Numbered from the stretch's first letter, positions 54,454 to 63,487 are shown. The stretch is 64,000 bases of DNA from Acidobacteriaceae bacterium (GCA_021323655.1 JAJPKO010000026.1:31339-95338), one strand, 5' to 3'. Notes: generated by a model not told the origin, from the sequence alone. Program-made: numbers and translations.

Positions 54454-55356
54454 CTACCTCGCCAGATAAATAGACGATCCTGCGGCTGCGCTGACGATGC
54501 CGCCGAGTGACAATGCCATGTTCCTTCCGTAGCTGAAGGGTACGTAGATAATGTCATTTGCCTGCAACTGGACGTCCGGCTTTTTGCCTTTCTGCATCTC
54601 GCTCAACGGCAGCGAAATTTCCACATACGTCCCGTCAGCCTGCTTGCGCACCATCCGCGTATGCGAAGGAACAGCATGGGGCAGCGTGCCTCCGGCCATG
54701 GAGATGGCCTCAAGCACCGACAATCTGGAATCATTCGTATTCATCACGATTCCGCCTGGACGCCCGACATCACCGAGCACATACACGACATCGGCCTTCG
54801 GCACCATCACAATGTCACCGGGATAGACCTTTACATTATCATCCAGTGCCGTCCTGGACTGGTTGGAAAGGAAGTAGGTGATCTTCTCTCCGCTCGCCCG
54901 CCGTTCAATCGTAATCTTGCGATCTGCGACTTCGTTCAGGCCTCCGGCCATGCTCAGCACGTCCACGATCGTCCGCGGCGTTCCAATGGGATAAGCACCC
55001 GGAGAATGCACCTCACCCAGCACGCTCACATTCTGTGTCGCATATTGGTCAATGGTCACAGTCACGTGCGGGTGAAGAACAAACCCTCCATTCTTAAGCA
55101 CCATCTCAATCGCTCTGGCTGCTTCAGCAGGCGTCAGTCCGGCCACCTTTACATTTCCGCCCAGAATCAGCGGAATCTCGCCGGAATCCGTGACTCGCGC
55201 CGCCTGCTCCAGTTCACTGGCTTCCAGCACCTTCACGTGGACGGTATCTCCGGGGCCGATCTTCAGGCTTTCATCATCCGCGCCACGGGCGTTTGAGGTA
55301 CTGAACACGAGTATGCAGGCCAGCAGGGCAAACATTGTCCTAAGCATCTTTTTCAT
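54454..55356 (-). CDS. Polysaccharide export protein (Wza-like, SLBB domains)
   Basis: 300 residues. Signal peptide (MLRTMFALLACILVFSTSNA) without a clear lipobox Cys at the cleavage site, then a poly-export domain (LKIGPGDTVHVKVLEASEL, ARVTDSGEIPLILGGNVKVAGLT) and two SLBB domains (QNVSVLGEVHSPGAYPI and DVVYVLGDVGRPGGIVM). A hydrophobic C-terminus (MALSLGGIVSAAAGSSIYLAR) could span the outer membrane as in Wza. It starts 2 nt after the BY-kinase stop. Forms the exit channel for the polymer. Confidence 0.92.
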   Translation of the reverse strand: MKKMLRTMFALLACILVFSTSNARGADDESLKIGPGDTVHVKVLEASELEQAARVTDSGEIPLILGGNVKVAGLTPAEAARAIEMVLKNGGFVLHPHVTVTIDQYATQNVSVLGEVHSPGAYPIGTPRTIVDVLSMAGGLNEVADRKITIERRASGEKITYFLSNQSRTALDDNVKVYPGDIVMVPKADVVYVLGDVGRPGGIVMNTNDSRLSVLEAISMAGGTLPHAVPSHTRMVRKQADGTYVEISLPLSEMQKGKKPDVQLQANDIIYVPFSYGRNMALSLGGIVSAAAGSSIYLAR

Positions 55357-55358
55357 GT

Positions 55359-57614
55359 TCAGTCCTCTTTCTGGCCGTACTCGTACTTTTTGCTGCCGTA
55401 GTAGCCGTAATAGCCGTAGTAACTGGCCGACCGTAAAGAGACAGCATTCAGCACCACGCCCAAAGAGGCAGCATTGGGGTTTTTCGCGTGCGGAGCCAGC
55501 AGATCGTATGCGCGCCTCAACGACACACGGGTGGTCTCGCCAGGCCGCGCAATCAGAATGGCAGTATCGGCAAACTCCATCAGCAGCCGCGCATCTGTCA
55601 CCGGAAGTACCGGCGGGCAGTCAAGAATGATGAAGTCATATTCCTGCTCCCACTGCGCAATCATAGACCGCATCATGGCAGAGCTGATCAGTTCCGCAGG
55701 GTAAGGAGGCACCGGACCTGCGGGCAGCAGGTGCAGGTTAGGATACCCATCAAACGTGGCCGTGCTGATCTGCTCAGTATGACCAGAAAGTGCCGTACTG
55801 ATGCCTTCCGTGCCCGGCAGCCTTAAGCGCGAGCGCAGGGTCGGGCGGCGAAAGTCTACTTCCACCAGCAGCACCTTCTTTTCCAGCTGGGCCATGCAGA
55901 AGGCCATGTTCAACGATGTCGTAGACTTACCTTCACCCGGGCTGGCACTGGTTACAAGAAGCGTTTTCGGCGGTGCGCCGCTGCGGGACAGCAGAATAGT
56001 TGAGCGAAGACTCCGCATGGTTTCCAGGTATGCTGAATCCTGCACCACAGGAAAAATGGGTACGCCCTGCCCTTCTGTATTCTTAATACGAGGCAGAATC
56101 CCAAGCACTGTCAGCCCTACTTCTTCAATGTCCTCGATGCCATGGATCTTGTTATCAATCGCATCCACGGTCAAGGAAAGTCCCGCCCCCGCGAACAAAC
56201 CCACTCCAAGACCGAGACCCAGAATCAGCGGTACCCGCGGCGTGCTGGGGGCAGCCGGAGGACGGGCGGGATCAATGATGGTCAGGTTGGAGGAACGCAG
56301 ACCCGCCAGAATGCCTGCTTCCTTCAGGTGTCGCAGCAGGTCCTGGTAAAGGCTCTGGCTCTCGTCAGCTTCCTTGCTCAGCAGGGTGTATTCAATTGCC
56401 TTATCATTCAGCTTCTGCGCAGACTCCACATCGCGTTGGTATGCCTGGCGCGCTCCTTCTTCTGATTTCTGCGCAATCTCAAAGTCATTTCTCGCGCGGT
56501 CCGCAATACGCTTGACTTCCTCGTTCAGCGACTGCTCCGTACTGGCAAGATTTGCACGTTCCTGAATCAGCCTCGGAAAATTAGGGCCGAACTGGGACGC
56601 ATCCTGCGCCACCTGCGCTTTCAGGGTGCTCTCCTGGGTCCGCAGATTCTGGATCAGGTTCAGAGAATTTGCCACGCCCTGGCTGGTGTTTCCCGCCAGC
56701 GAGGTTCCGCCCAACTGCGAAATCAGCTCTGCATTGCCCGTCTTTGCGACTTCATAGACTGACTGCTTCAGGATACGGTTCAGCTGCGCCTGTTCCAGCT
56801 GAGCAGCTGACTGCTGCAGGCGATCGAGCGCCGGACTGTAGATCACGGGCTTACCCTGCAGATCGGAACCACCCACGCCGAAGAGCCCCGTTTCTTTCTG
56901 CATGGAGACCACCTTCTGCTGGAGGTCCTCGCTGCTCTGACGCAGAGAATCCAGTTGGCCGGCAAGCCAATTCGAAACCTGGGTCATCGCGGCATATTTC
57001 CCCTGGAAGGTGAAATCAATCAACGCCTGCATCAGATGGTTCACCACCGCAGCGGACACCTTGGGATCGGGATTGCTATACGAAATTGTGATCAACCGCG
57101 TCCCCGGCGTTACCTTCACCTTCAGGTGACTGGCAAAGGTCATCAGCACGCGACGACGGCGCCCCGGCGAGTCCTCGAGGCTGGCGCCTGCAGGGTCCGG
57201 AACCCCTTTGGGCGAAAACAACCCCATCACCGCACCAACAGGATTGAAGTGGCCTTTGAAATCCGAGTTCTGTTCCAGATTCAGTTCCTTCGCCACTCGT
57301 AAAAGGAGCGAGTCTGACTGAAGAATCTCTGTCTGGGTCTGCAAATCCAGATTGACGGACAGTGCATCGGAGGCGCTGTTGGCTTCGCTGCCCATCATAC
57401 TTTCCAGATCCAGGCCGCCCGCTTCAGACTTCTGCAACTCGACCGTGCCGGTGGTCTCATACCTGCGGGTCATAAAAATGCAGGCAAGCACAGCAAGGCC
57501 AAAAATCGCTACCGCTGTTCCCAGAAAAATATACCGTCGGCGGTCGAAGATCCTGAGCAAGTCCCTTAATGTGAGTTCCTTTTGCGGAACAGTATTCAAG
57601 TGCTTACACTCCAA
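55359..57614 (-). CDS. Polysaccharide co-polymerase with BY-type tyrosine autokinase (Wzc-like)
   Basis: 751 residues. An N-terminal Wzz domain with two membrane helices (YIFLGTAVAIFGLAVLACIFM near 33, and LILGLGLGVGLFAGAGLSL near 465) flanks a long periplasmic coiled region. The BY-kinase domain (about 530-751) carries Walker A ASPGEGKSTTSLN, Walker A' VLLVEVDFRRP and Walker B FIILDCPP. The C-terminus is a Tyr-rich autophosphorylation cluster (ASYYGYYGYYGSKKYEYG, eight Tyr). It regulates polymer length and assembly by cycles of phosphorylation. Together with Wza it forms the envelope-spanning export machine. Confidence 0.93.
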   Translation of the reverse strand: MECKHLNTVPQKELTLRDLLRIFDRRRYIFLGTAVAIFGLAVLACIFMTRRYETTGTVELQKSEAGGLDLESMMGSEANSASDALSVNLDLQTQTEILQSDSLLLRVAKELNLEQNSDFKGHFNPVGAVMGLFSPKGVPDPAGASLEDSPGRRRRVLMTFASHLKVKVTPGTRLITISYSNPDPKVSAAVVNHLMQALIDFTFQGKYAAMTQVSNWLAGQLDSLRQSSEDLQQKVVSMQKETGLFGVGGSDLQGKPVIYSPALDRLQQSAAQLEQAQLNRILKQSVYEVAKTGNAELISQLGGTSLAGNTSQGVANSLNLIQNLRTQESTLKAQVAQDASQFGPNFPRLIQERANLASTEQSLNEEVKRIADRARNDFEIAQKSEEGARQAYQRDVESAQKLNDKAIEYTLLSKEADESQSLYQDLLRHLKEAGILAGLRSSNLTIIDPARPPAAPSTPRVPLILGLGLGVGLFAGAGLSLTVDAIDNKIHGIEDIEEVGLTVLGILPRIKNTEGQGVPIFPVVQDSAYLETMRSLRSTILLSRSGAPPKTLLVTSASPGEGKSTTSLNMAFCMAQLEKKVLLVEVDFRRPTLRSRLRLPGTEGISTALSGHTEQISTATFDGYPNLHLLPAGPVPPYPAELISSAMMRSMIAQWEQEYDFIILDCPPVLPVTDARLLMEFADTAILIARPGETTRVSLRRAYDLLAPHAKNPNAASLGVVLNAVSLRSASYYGYYGYYGSKKYEYGQKED

Positions 57615-58009
57615 GATATAGAGATATATTTCAGCCTTCTTTTAGAAGGCTACGTATTCGACCCCGGCAGAAAGTAACTTAGTTCGGATGGCAAATGTTT
57701 GCCTGAGTATAGGAACCCCTTGGCGAGAAAACCTCTCTCACCCTTACAGTGCTGAGATAGCGACAGAATTTCTTCTTTTTAGTGTACCGCACTGCCTGTT
57801 ATAACCGGAACACCTTACTTTTCGCTCTGATGTTTCCCTTATCTGGGGAGTAACACTGCTCTAAAAAATTTGCACCCCGATATGAATGTAAATTGTTTAA
57901 CAGTTTGTGTTATGAACCACATATAAAAACATTAACTACGAAGGTCCACTCCATGGAACGACCCACCGGTTGATCATGAGGTCTGGCGCCGAAGCTCGCT
58001 TGTGCCACA
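57615..58009. promoter_or_regulatory. 395-bp AT-rich leader/promoter region upstream of the BY-kinase gene
   Basis: Sits between two same-strand genes and contains, 19-37 nt before the kinase ATG, a perfect 8-bp hairpin at 57633-57651 (AGCCTTCT, 3-nt loop, AGAAGGCT). The rest (57660-58000) is AT-rich with several TAT/AAC-rich runs compatible with a promoter for wzc-wza-wzy-GT2-wzx-wzx, but I cannot place one confidently. No ORF or RNA gene recognised. Confidence 0.5.
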
Positions 58010-59257
58010 TTAGCAAATCATCACCGGATACTTGACCTTTTCCGGCTTTTTGGCCACCTTCAACCGATACAAATCGTGCCAGTATTGTTGCAGTGACTCT
58101 CTGCCGAACTCCTTCACCACCAGTTTGCGTGCATTTCTCCCCATCAGCTCCCGAAGCTCTGGCTGTTCGCAGATTTCCACCAGAACACGCGACATCGCTT
58201 CAGCCGTATCTACGACAAGAGCGTGGATACCGTTCAGGACAGGAATTCCTTCAAACGCAATCGGCGTTCCTACCACTGGCCGGCGCGCCGCCATCGCCTG
58301 AATCACTCGATTCTTGATCCCTGTCCCAACCAGATCAGGAACAATGACGAAATCGCTGTCAGCAAATGCCGCATGCAGGTCTTCCACCCACGACAGGAAC
58401 CGGACAGGCAGACCCAAGCAGGCCTTTTCCAGTTCCGGATCGCCGCTTGTCCGCCCGAGGACCACCAAATCAAATGGATAGTTCTCGTCAAATGGCTGGT
58501 TCTCGGCGAACATCGGCCGGTAAACGCTCTGGATAAACCACAGGAAGGAACTCCGCAAATGGGGCTGGCGAAGATCCATAAAAACCATGCCAGTCGGACG
58601 TTCGCTGTCCCGCCGTCCTTCAGGCGCGCCTGCATCCGTTGTTTCCTGGCTCATCGGTACCACCACCGGAATGGATTGCACATGCGTGTCCTTCCTCCGC
58701 TCTTTCAGATATTTCGCATCTTCATGCGATACAACATGCACACGTGTACCGGGAAGGGCCACAGCACCCTCAAGCAGATTGTGCAGACAAACAGCCAGTA
58801 GTGATTTCGCCTTTAGCTTGAAACCGCGGTACGCCTTGAACATCCGTCGCCAACGCAGTGTGCCAGGATCAATCAACCCAATCACCGAGCGGTTTGCCAA
58901 ATGCGGACGTACCAGACCGCAGGCTGCGATATTTTCAAAATGAATCACGTCGTAGCCCGATAAAATTTCGCGCTTCAGCTCCCTGACCGCCCGTCCCCTC
59001 ATAAATCCAGGAACAAACCGATTCACGAGACCAAGCACCACGTCCGGAAGATTTGATGGAATCGGCGGTAGATAAAACGAAAGCCCTGTCTCCTCCTGCA
59101 TCCGTTGCAAATCTAATTTCCGCATGTCCCGGCAAAAGCCCATCAGATGGACTTGTTCGCCGTGGTCCAGATGCATCTGCGCAGTCAACAACGTCTGCTG
59201 GTGCAGGCCCTCCTCGGGAGGATACGTAAGGTTCGAGACGACGAACGCAATCTTCAT
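58010..59257 (-). CDS. Glycosyltransferase, GT-B fold (family 4/1-like)
   Basis: 415 residues. N-terminal Rossmann half begins IAFVVSNLTYPPEEGLHQQTLLTA; the C-terminal half contains PFDLVVLGRTSG, VRFLSWVEDLHAAFADSDFVIVPDLVGTGIKNRVIQAMAARRPVVGTPIAFEGI, the nucleotide-binding end of GT4-type enzymes where a Glu-rich motif is normally found; here the segment TGIKNRVIQAMA has Gln in place of the common Glu, which is seen in some members. It probably transfers a sugar to the lipid-linked repeat unit in the cytoplasm. Begins 3 nt after the preceding transferase stop. Confidence 0.82.
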   Translation of the reverse strand: MKIAFVVSNLTYPPEEGLHQQTLLTAQMHLDHGEQVHLMGFCRDMRKLDLQRMQEETGLSFYLPPIPSNLPDVVLGLVNRFVPGFMRGRAVRELKREILSGYDVIHFENIAACGLVRPHLANRSVIGLIDPGTLRWRRMFKAYRGFKLKAKSLLAVCLHNLLEGAVALPGTRVHVVSHEDAKYLKERRKDTHVQSIPVVVPMSQETTDAGAPEGRRDSERPTGMVFMDLRQPHLRSSFLWFIQSVYRPMFAENQPFDENYPFDLVVLGRTSGDPELEKACLGLPVRFLSWVEDLHAAFADSDFVIVPDLVGTGIKNRVIQAMAARRPVVGTPIAFEGIPVLNGIHALVVDTAEAMSRVLVEICEQPELRELMGRNARKLVVKEFGRESLQQYWHDLYRLKVAKKPEKVKYPVMIC

Positions 59258-59260
59258 CCT

Positions 59261-60358
59261 TCACGCTCCTGCCAGGGCCTGCATCAGGCCTTGTGCCATT
59301 CGTTCCACGGAATAACGGCGGGCGCAGTCCGATGCAATCTCCGAACCCCGTTTCCGCCACGTATCAGCATCGCGGACGAAAGCAAGCAGCGCCTTCGCCA
59401 GCGACTCAGAGTTATCAGTCTCAAAAAATTCGCTGTTAAAACCTTCTTTCGCGCACTCTATCTCAGGAGAATGGTTTTCATTTCTCGAGATGAGCATTGG
59501 CACACCAAAAGCCAGACTCTGAGTAATAGAGAGCCCTACATACCCCGGCGAAACGCTGACAATAGACTCGGCGTAAATCGGCCGCAACTTCTCAAATTCG
59601 GAGATATAACCAGCCATCTCAATACGGTCCTGAAACGGTGACCTGGCAATCCTCTCCTCAAGGCTCTGGCGTTCCGGCCCATCTCCTACAAACGTAAGCA
59701 CAATTCCCGGGGCGGATTCCGCCATCTTTTCAAACGCATCAATCAGAATGCCCGGCTTCTTGTCCGCCACCAGCCTGCCGACATACAGAATCCGGAAGCG
59801 GCGGCCCTCTGTTTGAAACGCCATCTCACGGCTCGAATAGAGCGCATTGGGAGCAGCCACCACGAATTTACCCGGATGACGGGCACGCAGCCCCTCGGCC
59901 TGGCTCTCCGTGTAGGCAACCAGGCCGGTGGCCAGTTTGCGAAGCCATCCCCGCACCCGGTCGGACTTTGCTCCCGGCCCGCCCCGGGGCCAGGCATGAC
60001 CCCACAGCATCGTAGGCCGGCCCAGCATACGCCGAATCCCCGCAATAAGCCAGACATGCGGCACTCGCGGATTCAGATCCAAAATCAGGCAATCAGCTCT
60101 CAGCAATGCGATGAGAGGTACGCGCTGGAGAAGGATATTCGACCCGACGTACCGGTTCTCCAGCGGCACGATTCCCTCCGCCTCATAGTTCATCAGGCGA
60201 ATAGATGTGTCATACGGCGGCGCACCCGCATAAATCGTTAATGAGCGACCGAGGCTGGATCGCAGTTCGCGAACCACACGGGCGCGATAATCGCCAAGTG
60301 AGGCAACCGCAACCACGAATTTTCCATCCCGACATGCAGGTATCCTGGTCGTATCCAT
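59261..60358 (-). CDS. Glycosyltransferase family 4
   Basis: 365 residues, GT-B fold. FRILYVGRLVADKKPGILIDAFEKM, IVLTFVGDGPERQSLEERI and FQDRIEMAGYISEFEKLRPIYAESIVSVSPGYVGLSITQSLAFGVPML are the standard GT4 donor-site segments; at the usual EG/E position the protein has GLSITQSLAFG, so one Glu is replaced. The first half carries VRELRSSLGRSLTIYAG. First gene of the minus-strand exopolysaccharide unit, 3 nt before the next transferase, with a perfect 16-bp palindrome about 130 nt upstream. Confidence 0.85.
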   Translation of the reverse strand: MDTTRIPACRDGKFVVAVASLGDYRARVVRELRSSLGRSLTIYAGAPPYDTSIRLMNYEAEGIVPLENRYVGSNILLQRVPLIALLRADCLILDLNPRVPHVWLIAGIRRMLGRPTMLWGHAWPRGGPGAKSDRVRGWLRKLATGLVAYTESQAEGLRARHPGKFVVAAPNALYSSREMAFQTEGRRFRILYVGRLVADKKPGILIDAFEKMAESAPGIVLTFVGDGPERQSLEERIARSPFQDRIEMAGYISEFEKLRPIYAESIVSVSPGYVGLSITQSLAFGVPMLISRNENHSPEIECAKEGFNSEFFETDNSESLAKALLAFVRDADTWRKRGSEIASDCARRYSVERMAQGLMQALAGA

Positions 60359-60482
60359 TCACTTCCCAGAAGCGCGTTTAATGGCTAAGTTATTGATTTA
60401 CCTTGATCGAACAAACGAGACGTTCAGAGACGGAAACAACCTTGAGAACCAGACCGTCAAAAGATATTTAAACCCATTTCAA

Positions 60483-60498
60483 GCTATCTTAAGATAGC
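60483..60498. promoter_or_regulatory. Perfect 16-bp palindrome upstream of the exopolysaccharide glycosyltransferases
   Basis: GCTATCTTAAGATAGC is identical to its own reverse complement. It lies between the GH16 stop (60541) and the GT4 start (60358) with no T tract after it, so an operator for a dimeric regulator is more likely than a terminator. Confidence 0.5.
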
Positions 60499-60540
60499 CT
60501 ATCTCTGCAACTCTTTTTTTAGATCTAAGAACAAGCAAAT

Positions 60541-61548
60541 TTATTGCTTTAAATTCTGATTGCCGTTCTTCTGCCAAACATTTACAGCTTTTACCGTCAT
60601 GGGCTGCCCATTACCGGTTCCAAGAATCAATATCAAATGCTGGCGATCCAGAACACCAAATACCCACGGGGTATTTGGGGATGAGGTCCGCAACATCATC
60701 GGTTTGTGTTTCTGTTCATCGTACTGGCTCCAGGTCACCTTATCACTCGTGGGTTTCCCGTCAAAATAATATTGCAGATAACCCACGCTGTTCTTTGTGG
60801 CTGGCACCCACAGCAGACCAAACCTGTGATACTGCCTGAAATCTGTTCCCGGCGGTGTCGTGATCAGATTGTTGGCAAACTGCGTCGTTGCATTGTTCTC
60901 GTTTGAGGCATGGCAAAATGCCTTGCCCGGGCACGTCGCATTATGGATTCCATACCACTCATGCACTGTTCCAGCGTAAACATTTGGCGAATGGTTTTTC
61001 CACTGGTTGTATTCAAAAATGTCCACTTCCGTAAAGTGTTCAAATCCAGCCGATTGCCCATTCCATTGCGACCCACCCGACTTTTTCAAGTGCTCCAGAG
61101 GCTCCAGCCACCACGCCGGAAATCCGACAGCCCCTGGCTTCATCACAAAGGACGGATCAAACTTGAATTCGGCCTCAAAATAGCCGCCCCCTCCAAAAGC
61201 TGTACCCACCCAGTCATTCGGCGCTGGTTTTCCGGTATCAGCAGCGCTGTTGATGGCATCATTGGAGGCGTCGCCCCCTGAAGTCAGCGTCAGGCTGCCA
61301 TCGCTGTTGAAATGCAGAGTAGACGGGTTAGTAGGATGTGCACCAAAAAATTTGGATAAATACCAGTTGTACCCGGAAGAGCGCGTGTTATTGATATCAA
61401 CGTCCTTGTTAAACGTGCTGCTGAACGTATTGGTGGTATAACCCACCGCGGCCGCCTGTGGAGGCGCGTTGCTTGCAAAAACCGTCTGACCCATTGCAAA
61501 AACAGAAAGCAATGCCAGGGAAACACAGTGAAATGCTCCTCGTTTCAT
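60541..61548 (-). CDS. Secreted glycoside hydrolase family 16 enzyme
   Basis: About 336 residues. Start placed at 61548 (MKRGAFHCVSLALLSVFAMGQTVFA, a signal peptide); the frame continues to 61812 across the leader and the divergent sod gene but has no family content there. The GH16 motif is E174-V-D176-I-F-E179 in FTEVDIFEYNQW, with GYFEAEFKFDPS, VYAGTVHEWYG, FGLLWVP and YYFDGKPT. It differs clearly from the GH16 lipoprotein at 48004. Secreted beta-glycan hydrolase marking the right border of the locus; likely acts on the exopolysaccharide during assembly, release or turnover (inference). Confidence 0.87.
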   Translation of the reverse strand: MKRGAFHCVSLALLSVFAMGQTVFASNAPPQAAAVGYTTNTFSSTFNKDVDINNTRSSGYNWYLSKFFGAHPTNPSTLHFNSDGSLTLTSGGDASNDAINSAADTGKPAPNDWVGTAFGGGGYFEAEFKFDPSFVMKPGAVGFPAWWLEPLEHLKKSGGSQWNGQSAGFEHFTEVDIFEYNQWKNHSPNVYAGTVHEWYGIHNATCPGKAFCHASNENNATTQFANNLITTPPGTDFRQYHRFGLLWVPATKNSVGYLQYYFDGKPTSDKVTWSQYDEQKHKPMMLRTSSPNTPWVFGVLDRQHLILILGTGNGQPMTVKAVNVWQKNGNQNLKQ

Positions 61549-61587
61549 TCCAAAGACCCCTAAAAGTAGTGTATGCAAGACGGACAC

Positions 61588-61610
61588 ATCAGAAGGCATT
61601 CCCTTCTGAT
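61588..61610 (-). promoter_or_regulatory. Perfect 9-bp inverted repeat in the leader of the GH16 gene
   Basis: ATCAGAAGG and CCTTCTGAT are separated by 5 nt, 40-62 nt upstream of the GH16 ATG at 61548. It may be an operator or a leader-RNA hairpin; the AGAAGG half resembles the hairpin in the BY-kinase leader (57633-57651). Confidence 0.5.
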
Positions 61611-61760
61611 GAATGACTTCCACTTTTATAAGAACAATCTCTTGTTGAGAATGTTGCGGACAAAAATCCGCCTGAACGCACCCAAACGCAAACTTCCAGC
61701 ATCCCTTATCATGGAAAACGGAAACAGACCTTGACCCCAACCATCTGAAGGAGGAATGCT

Positions 61761-62372
61761 TTGGCACACGAAGTCCCACCCCTACCATATGACTACGCCG
61801 CCCTCGAACCACACATTGATGAAGCGACCATGAAGCTCCACCATGACAAGCATCATCAGGCCTATGTCACCAACCTGAATGCTGCCATCGAAAAGCACCC
61901 TGACCTGGCGAAGCATTCGGCCGAAGACCTGCTTCGCAACCTGAATAATGTTCCAGAAGATGTCCGCACCGCGGTCCGCAACAACGGCGGCGGCCACGTC
62001 AACCACACCATGTTCTGGCAGATTATGAAGCCGAAGGGCGGAGGTGAACCCACCGGCAAAATCGGCGAGCAGATCAAGAAGGACTTCGGCGATTTCGAGT
62101 CCTTTAAGAAGCAGTTCAACGAAACCACGGCAAAGCAGTTCGGCTCCGGATGGGGCTGGCTCATTTGGGACGGCGGCAAGCTGAAGATCGTCACCACCCC
62201 CAACCAGGATTCCCCGCTCTCGCAGGGACACTACCCCATCCTCGGCAACGATGTCTGGGAGCACGCCTATTACCTGAAATACCAGAACCGCCGTCCGGAA
62301 TATCTCGCCGCATGGTGGAACGTCGTCAACTGGGACGAAGTCAACAAACGCTTCGAACAGGCCCGGAAGTAG
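61761..62372 (+). CDS. sodA: Superoxide dismutase, Mn/Fe family (Mn-like)
   Basis: 203 residues. TTG start supported by GAAGGAGGA about 6 nt upstream; the nearby ATG at 61756 is out of frame. Metal ligands: H27 ([10 protein letters not shown]), the His of [11 protein letters not shown], and the Asp and His of [16 protein letters not shown]. Gly before HVNH and Gln in [11 protein letters not shown] follow the Mn-SOD pattern rather than Fe-SOD, though cambialistic activity cannot be excluded. No signal peptide: cytoplasmic detoxification of superoxide. Monocistronic, followed by a long hairpin. Confidence 0.95.
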   Translation: MAHEVPPLPYDYAALEPHIDEATMKLHHDKHHQAYVTNLNAAIEKHPDLAKHSAEDLLRNLNNVPEDVRTAVRNNGGGHVNHTMFWQIMKPKGGGEPTGKIGEQIKKDFGDFESFKKQFNETTAKQFGSGWGWLIWDGGKLKIVTTPNQDSPLSQGHYPILGNDVWEHAYYLKYQNRRPEYLAAWWNVVNWDEVNKRFEQARK

Positions 62373-62419
62373 GCACAAGTGAGCCAGCCTTTGTCTCAGG
62401 CGAAGGCTGGAACCGTGCC
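62372..62419 (+). terminator. Long hairpin after the superoxide dismutase gene
   Basis: Inner arms CCAGCCTT (62384-62391) and AAGGCTGG (62403-62410) and outer arms GGCAC (62372-62376) and GTGCC (62415-62419) pair in register, beginning at the stop codon. No T tract follows, so it may stabilise the 3' end or act with Rho. Confidence 0.45.
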
Positions 62420-62554
62420 ACATCCTGGATCTCGGTCCGGAACGTCTTTCCCAGATCACCCTCAGCCAGCCGGTAGCGCACCCGAATCCGACGCGCGAAG
62501 CGCCCACGGCGAGTCCCGCATCATTCCTCCGCAAGTGGTGTCTAATCATGCAGG

Positions 62555-63313
62555 ATGACTTTCGCGAAACTCCTTCTCTGCGCCGCAATCTTTACATCCA
62601 TGGCACTCGCGCAGACACTCACACCCGGCAGTGCCAGCTACAAAATCGAGCAAAACGGCAAAAGTCTCGGCAGTGCCAGCTACTCCATCCAGAACACTCC
62701 AAAGACGTACATCATCACCTCCAGTGGCAAAATGGTGCTCGGCAAGTTCAGCTACGCCTTTTCCAACTCGCAGAAGCTCGACACCTCTTTGAACCTCATC
62801 ACCGACCTGCTCAGTGGCGTCGTAAACGGCAAGGCCGTCAGCTTCAGCGCTGCCTCTGACACCACCGGACGCCAGTTCCAGCTCGACATCTCCGCCAATG
62901 GCCAGCGGCAGCAGAACAAGGTAGACCGTGATGCCAACACCGTCCTGCTCACCGACCTCGACCCCGCGGCCTACATGCTTCTTACCCAGGTGGCCTTCCG
63001 CAATCCGAAAGATGCCTGGGCGCTCATTCCCAAAGAAAACGGTTTTCTGGTCCCGGTAAAATTCACCGCTCTTGAGGACACAAAGGCCGACTACAACCAC
63101 CAGAGCATCATGGTCCACCACACCAGCGCGGCCGTCAGCACTGAGAACGCCATCACCGTTGAGCTTTTCTACTCCGGCGATGGCCAACTGCTCGAAGCCG
63201 ATCTGCCCGAGCAGAACTTCGATGTCATCCGTGAGGGCTTCCGCCTCCTTCATCGTCCAAAACCACCCGCACCCCCGCACGGAGGACCTCCGCCCAAGCC
63301 CCAGAATCAATAA
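62555..63313 (+). CDS. Exported protein of unknown function (DUF3108-like beta-rich)
   Basis: 252 residues. Signal peptide MTFAKLLLCAAIFTSMALA, then a beta-rich mature part with repeated short strands (GSASYKIEQNGKSLGSASYS, TYIITSSGKMVLGKFSYAFS, KLDTSLNLITDLLSG). The C-terminus is Pro-rich (HRPKPPAPPHGGPPPKPQNQ). The layout resembles DUF3108/DUF6134-type periplasmic proteins, but the match is by general pattern only. The stop codon overlaps the first of three AACTACTT repeats. Confidence 0.65.
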   Translation: MTFAKLLLCAAIFTSMALAQTLTPGSASYKIEQNGKSLGSASYSIQNTPKTYIITSSGKMVLGKFSYAFSNSQKLDTSLNLITDLLSGVVNGKAVSFSAASDTTGRQFQLDISANGQRQQNKVDRDANTVLLTDLDPAAYMLLTQVAFRNPKDAWALIPKENGFLVPVKFTALEDTKADYNHQSIMVHHTSAAVSTENAITVELFYSGDGQLLEADLPEQNFDVIREGFRLLHRPKPPAPPHGGPPPKPQNQ

Positions 63314-63342
63314 CTACTTAACTACTTCATTCAGAACTACTT
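63312..63342. repeat. AACTACTT direct repeats
   Basis: Two adjacent copies (63312-63319, 63320-63327) and a third at 63335-63342 after 7 bp. They overlap the preceding stop codon and lie about 145-175 nt upstream of the next ATG. Possible regulator site or chance. Confidence 0.4.
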
Positions 63343-63487
63343 CAGCGAGCTTGGCGCCCAGGCAGCGATTGGCCGTTTATTCGATCCGCTGCGAGAGAAA
63401 TGCCGCTCTTACGTCTTCGGCTCTGAACAAACTTCCATCTCCGCCTGCCATCTAATACACTGGTTTCTCCATAGGGGACGAAAAGAT

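Noticed and set aside
61549..61812. N-terminal extension of the minus-strand GH16 frame
   Set aside because: It crosses the leader hairpin and the start of the divergent sod gene, and a clear signal peptide begins at 61548.
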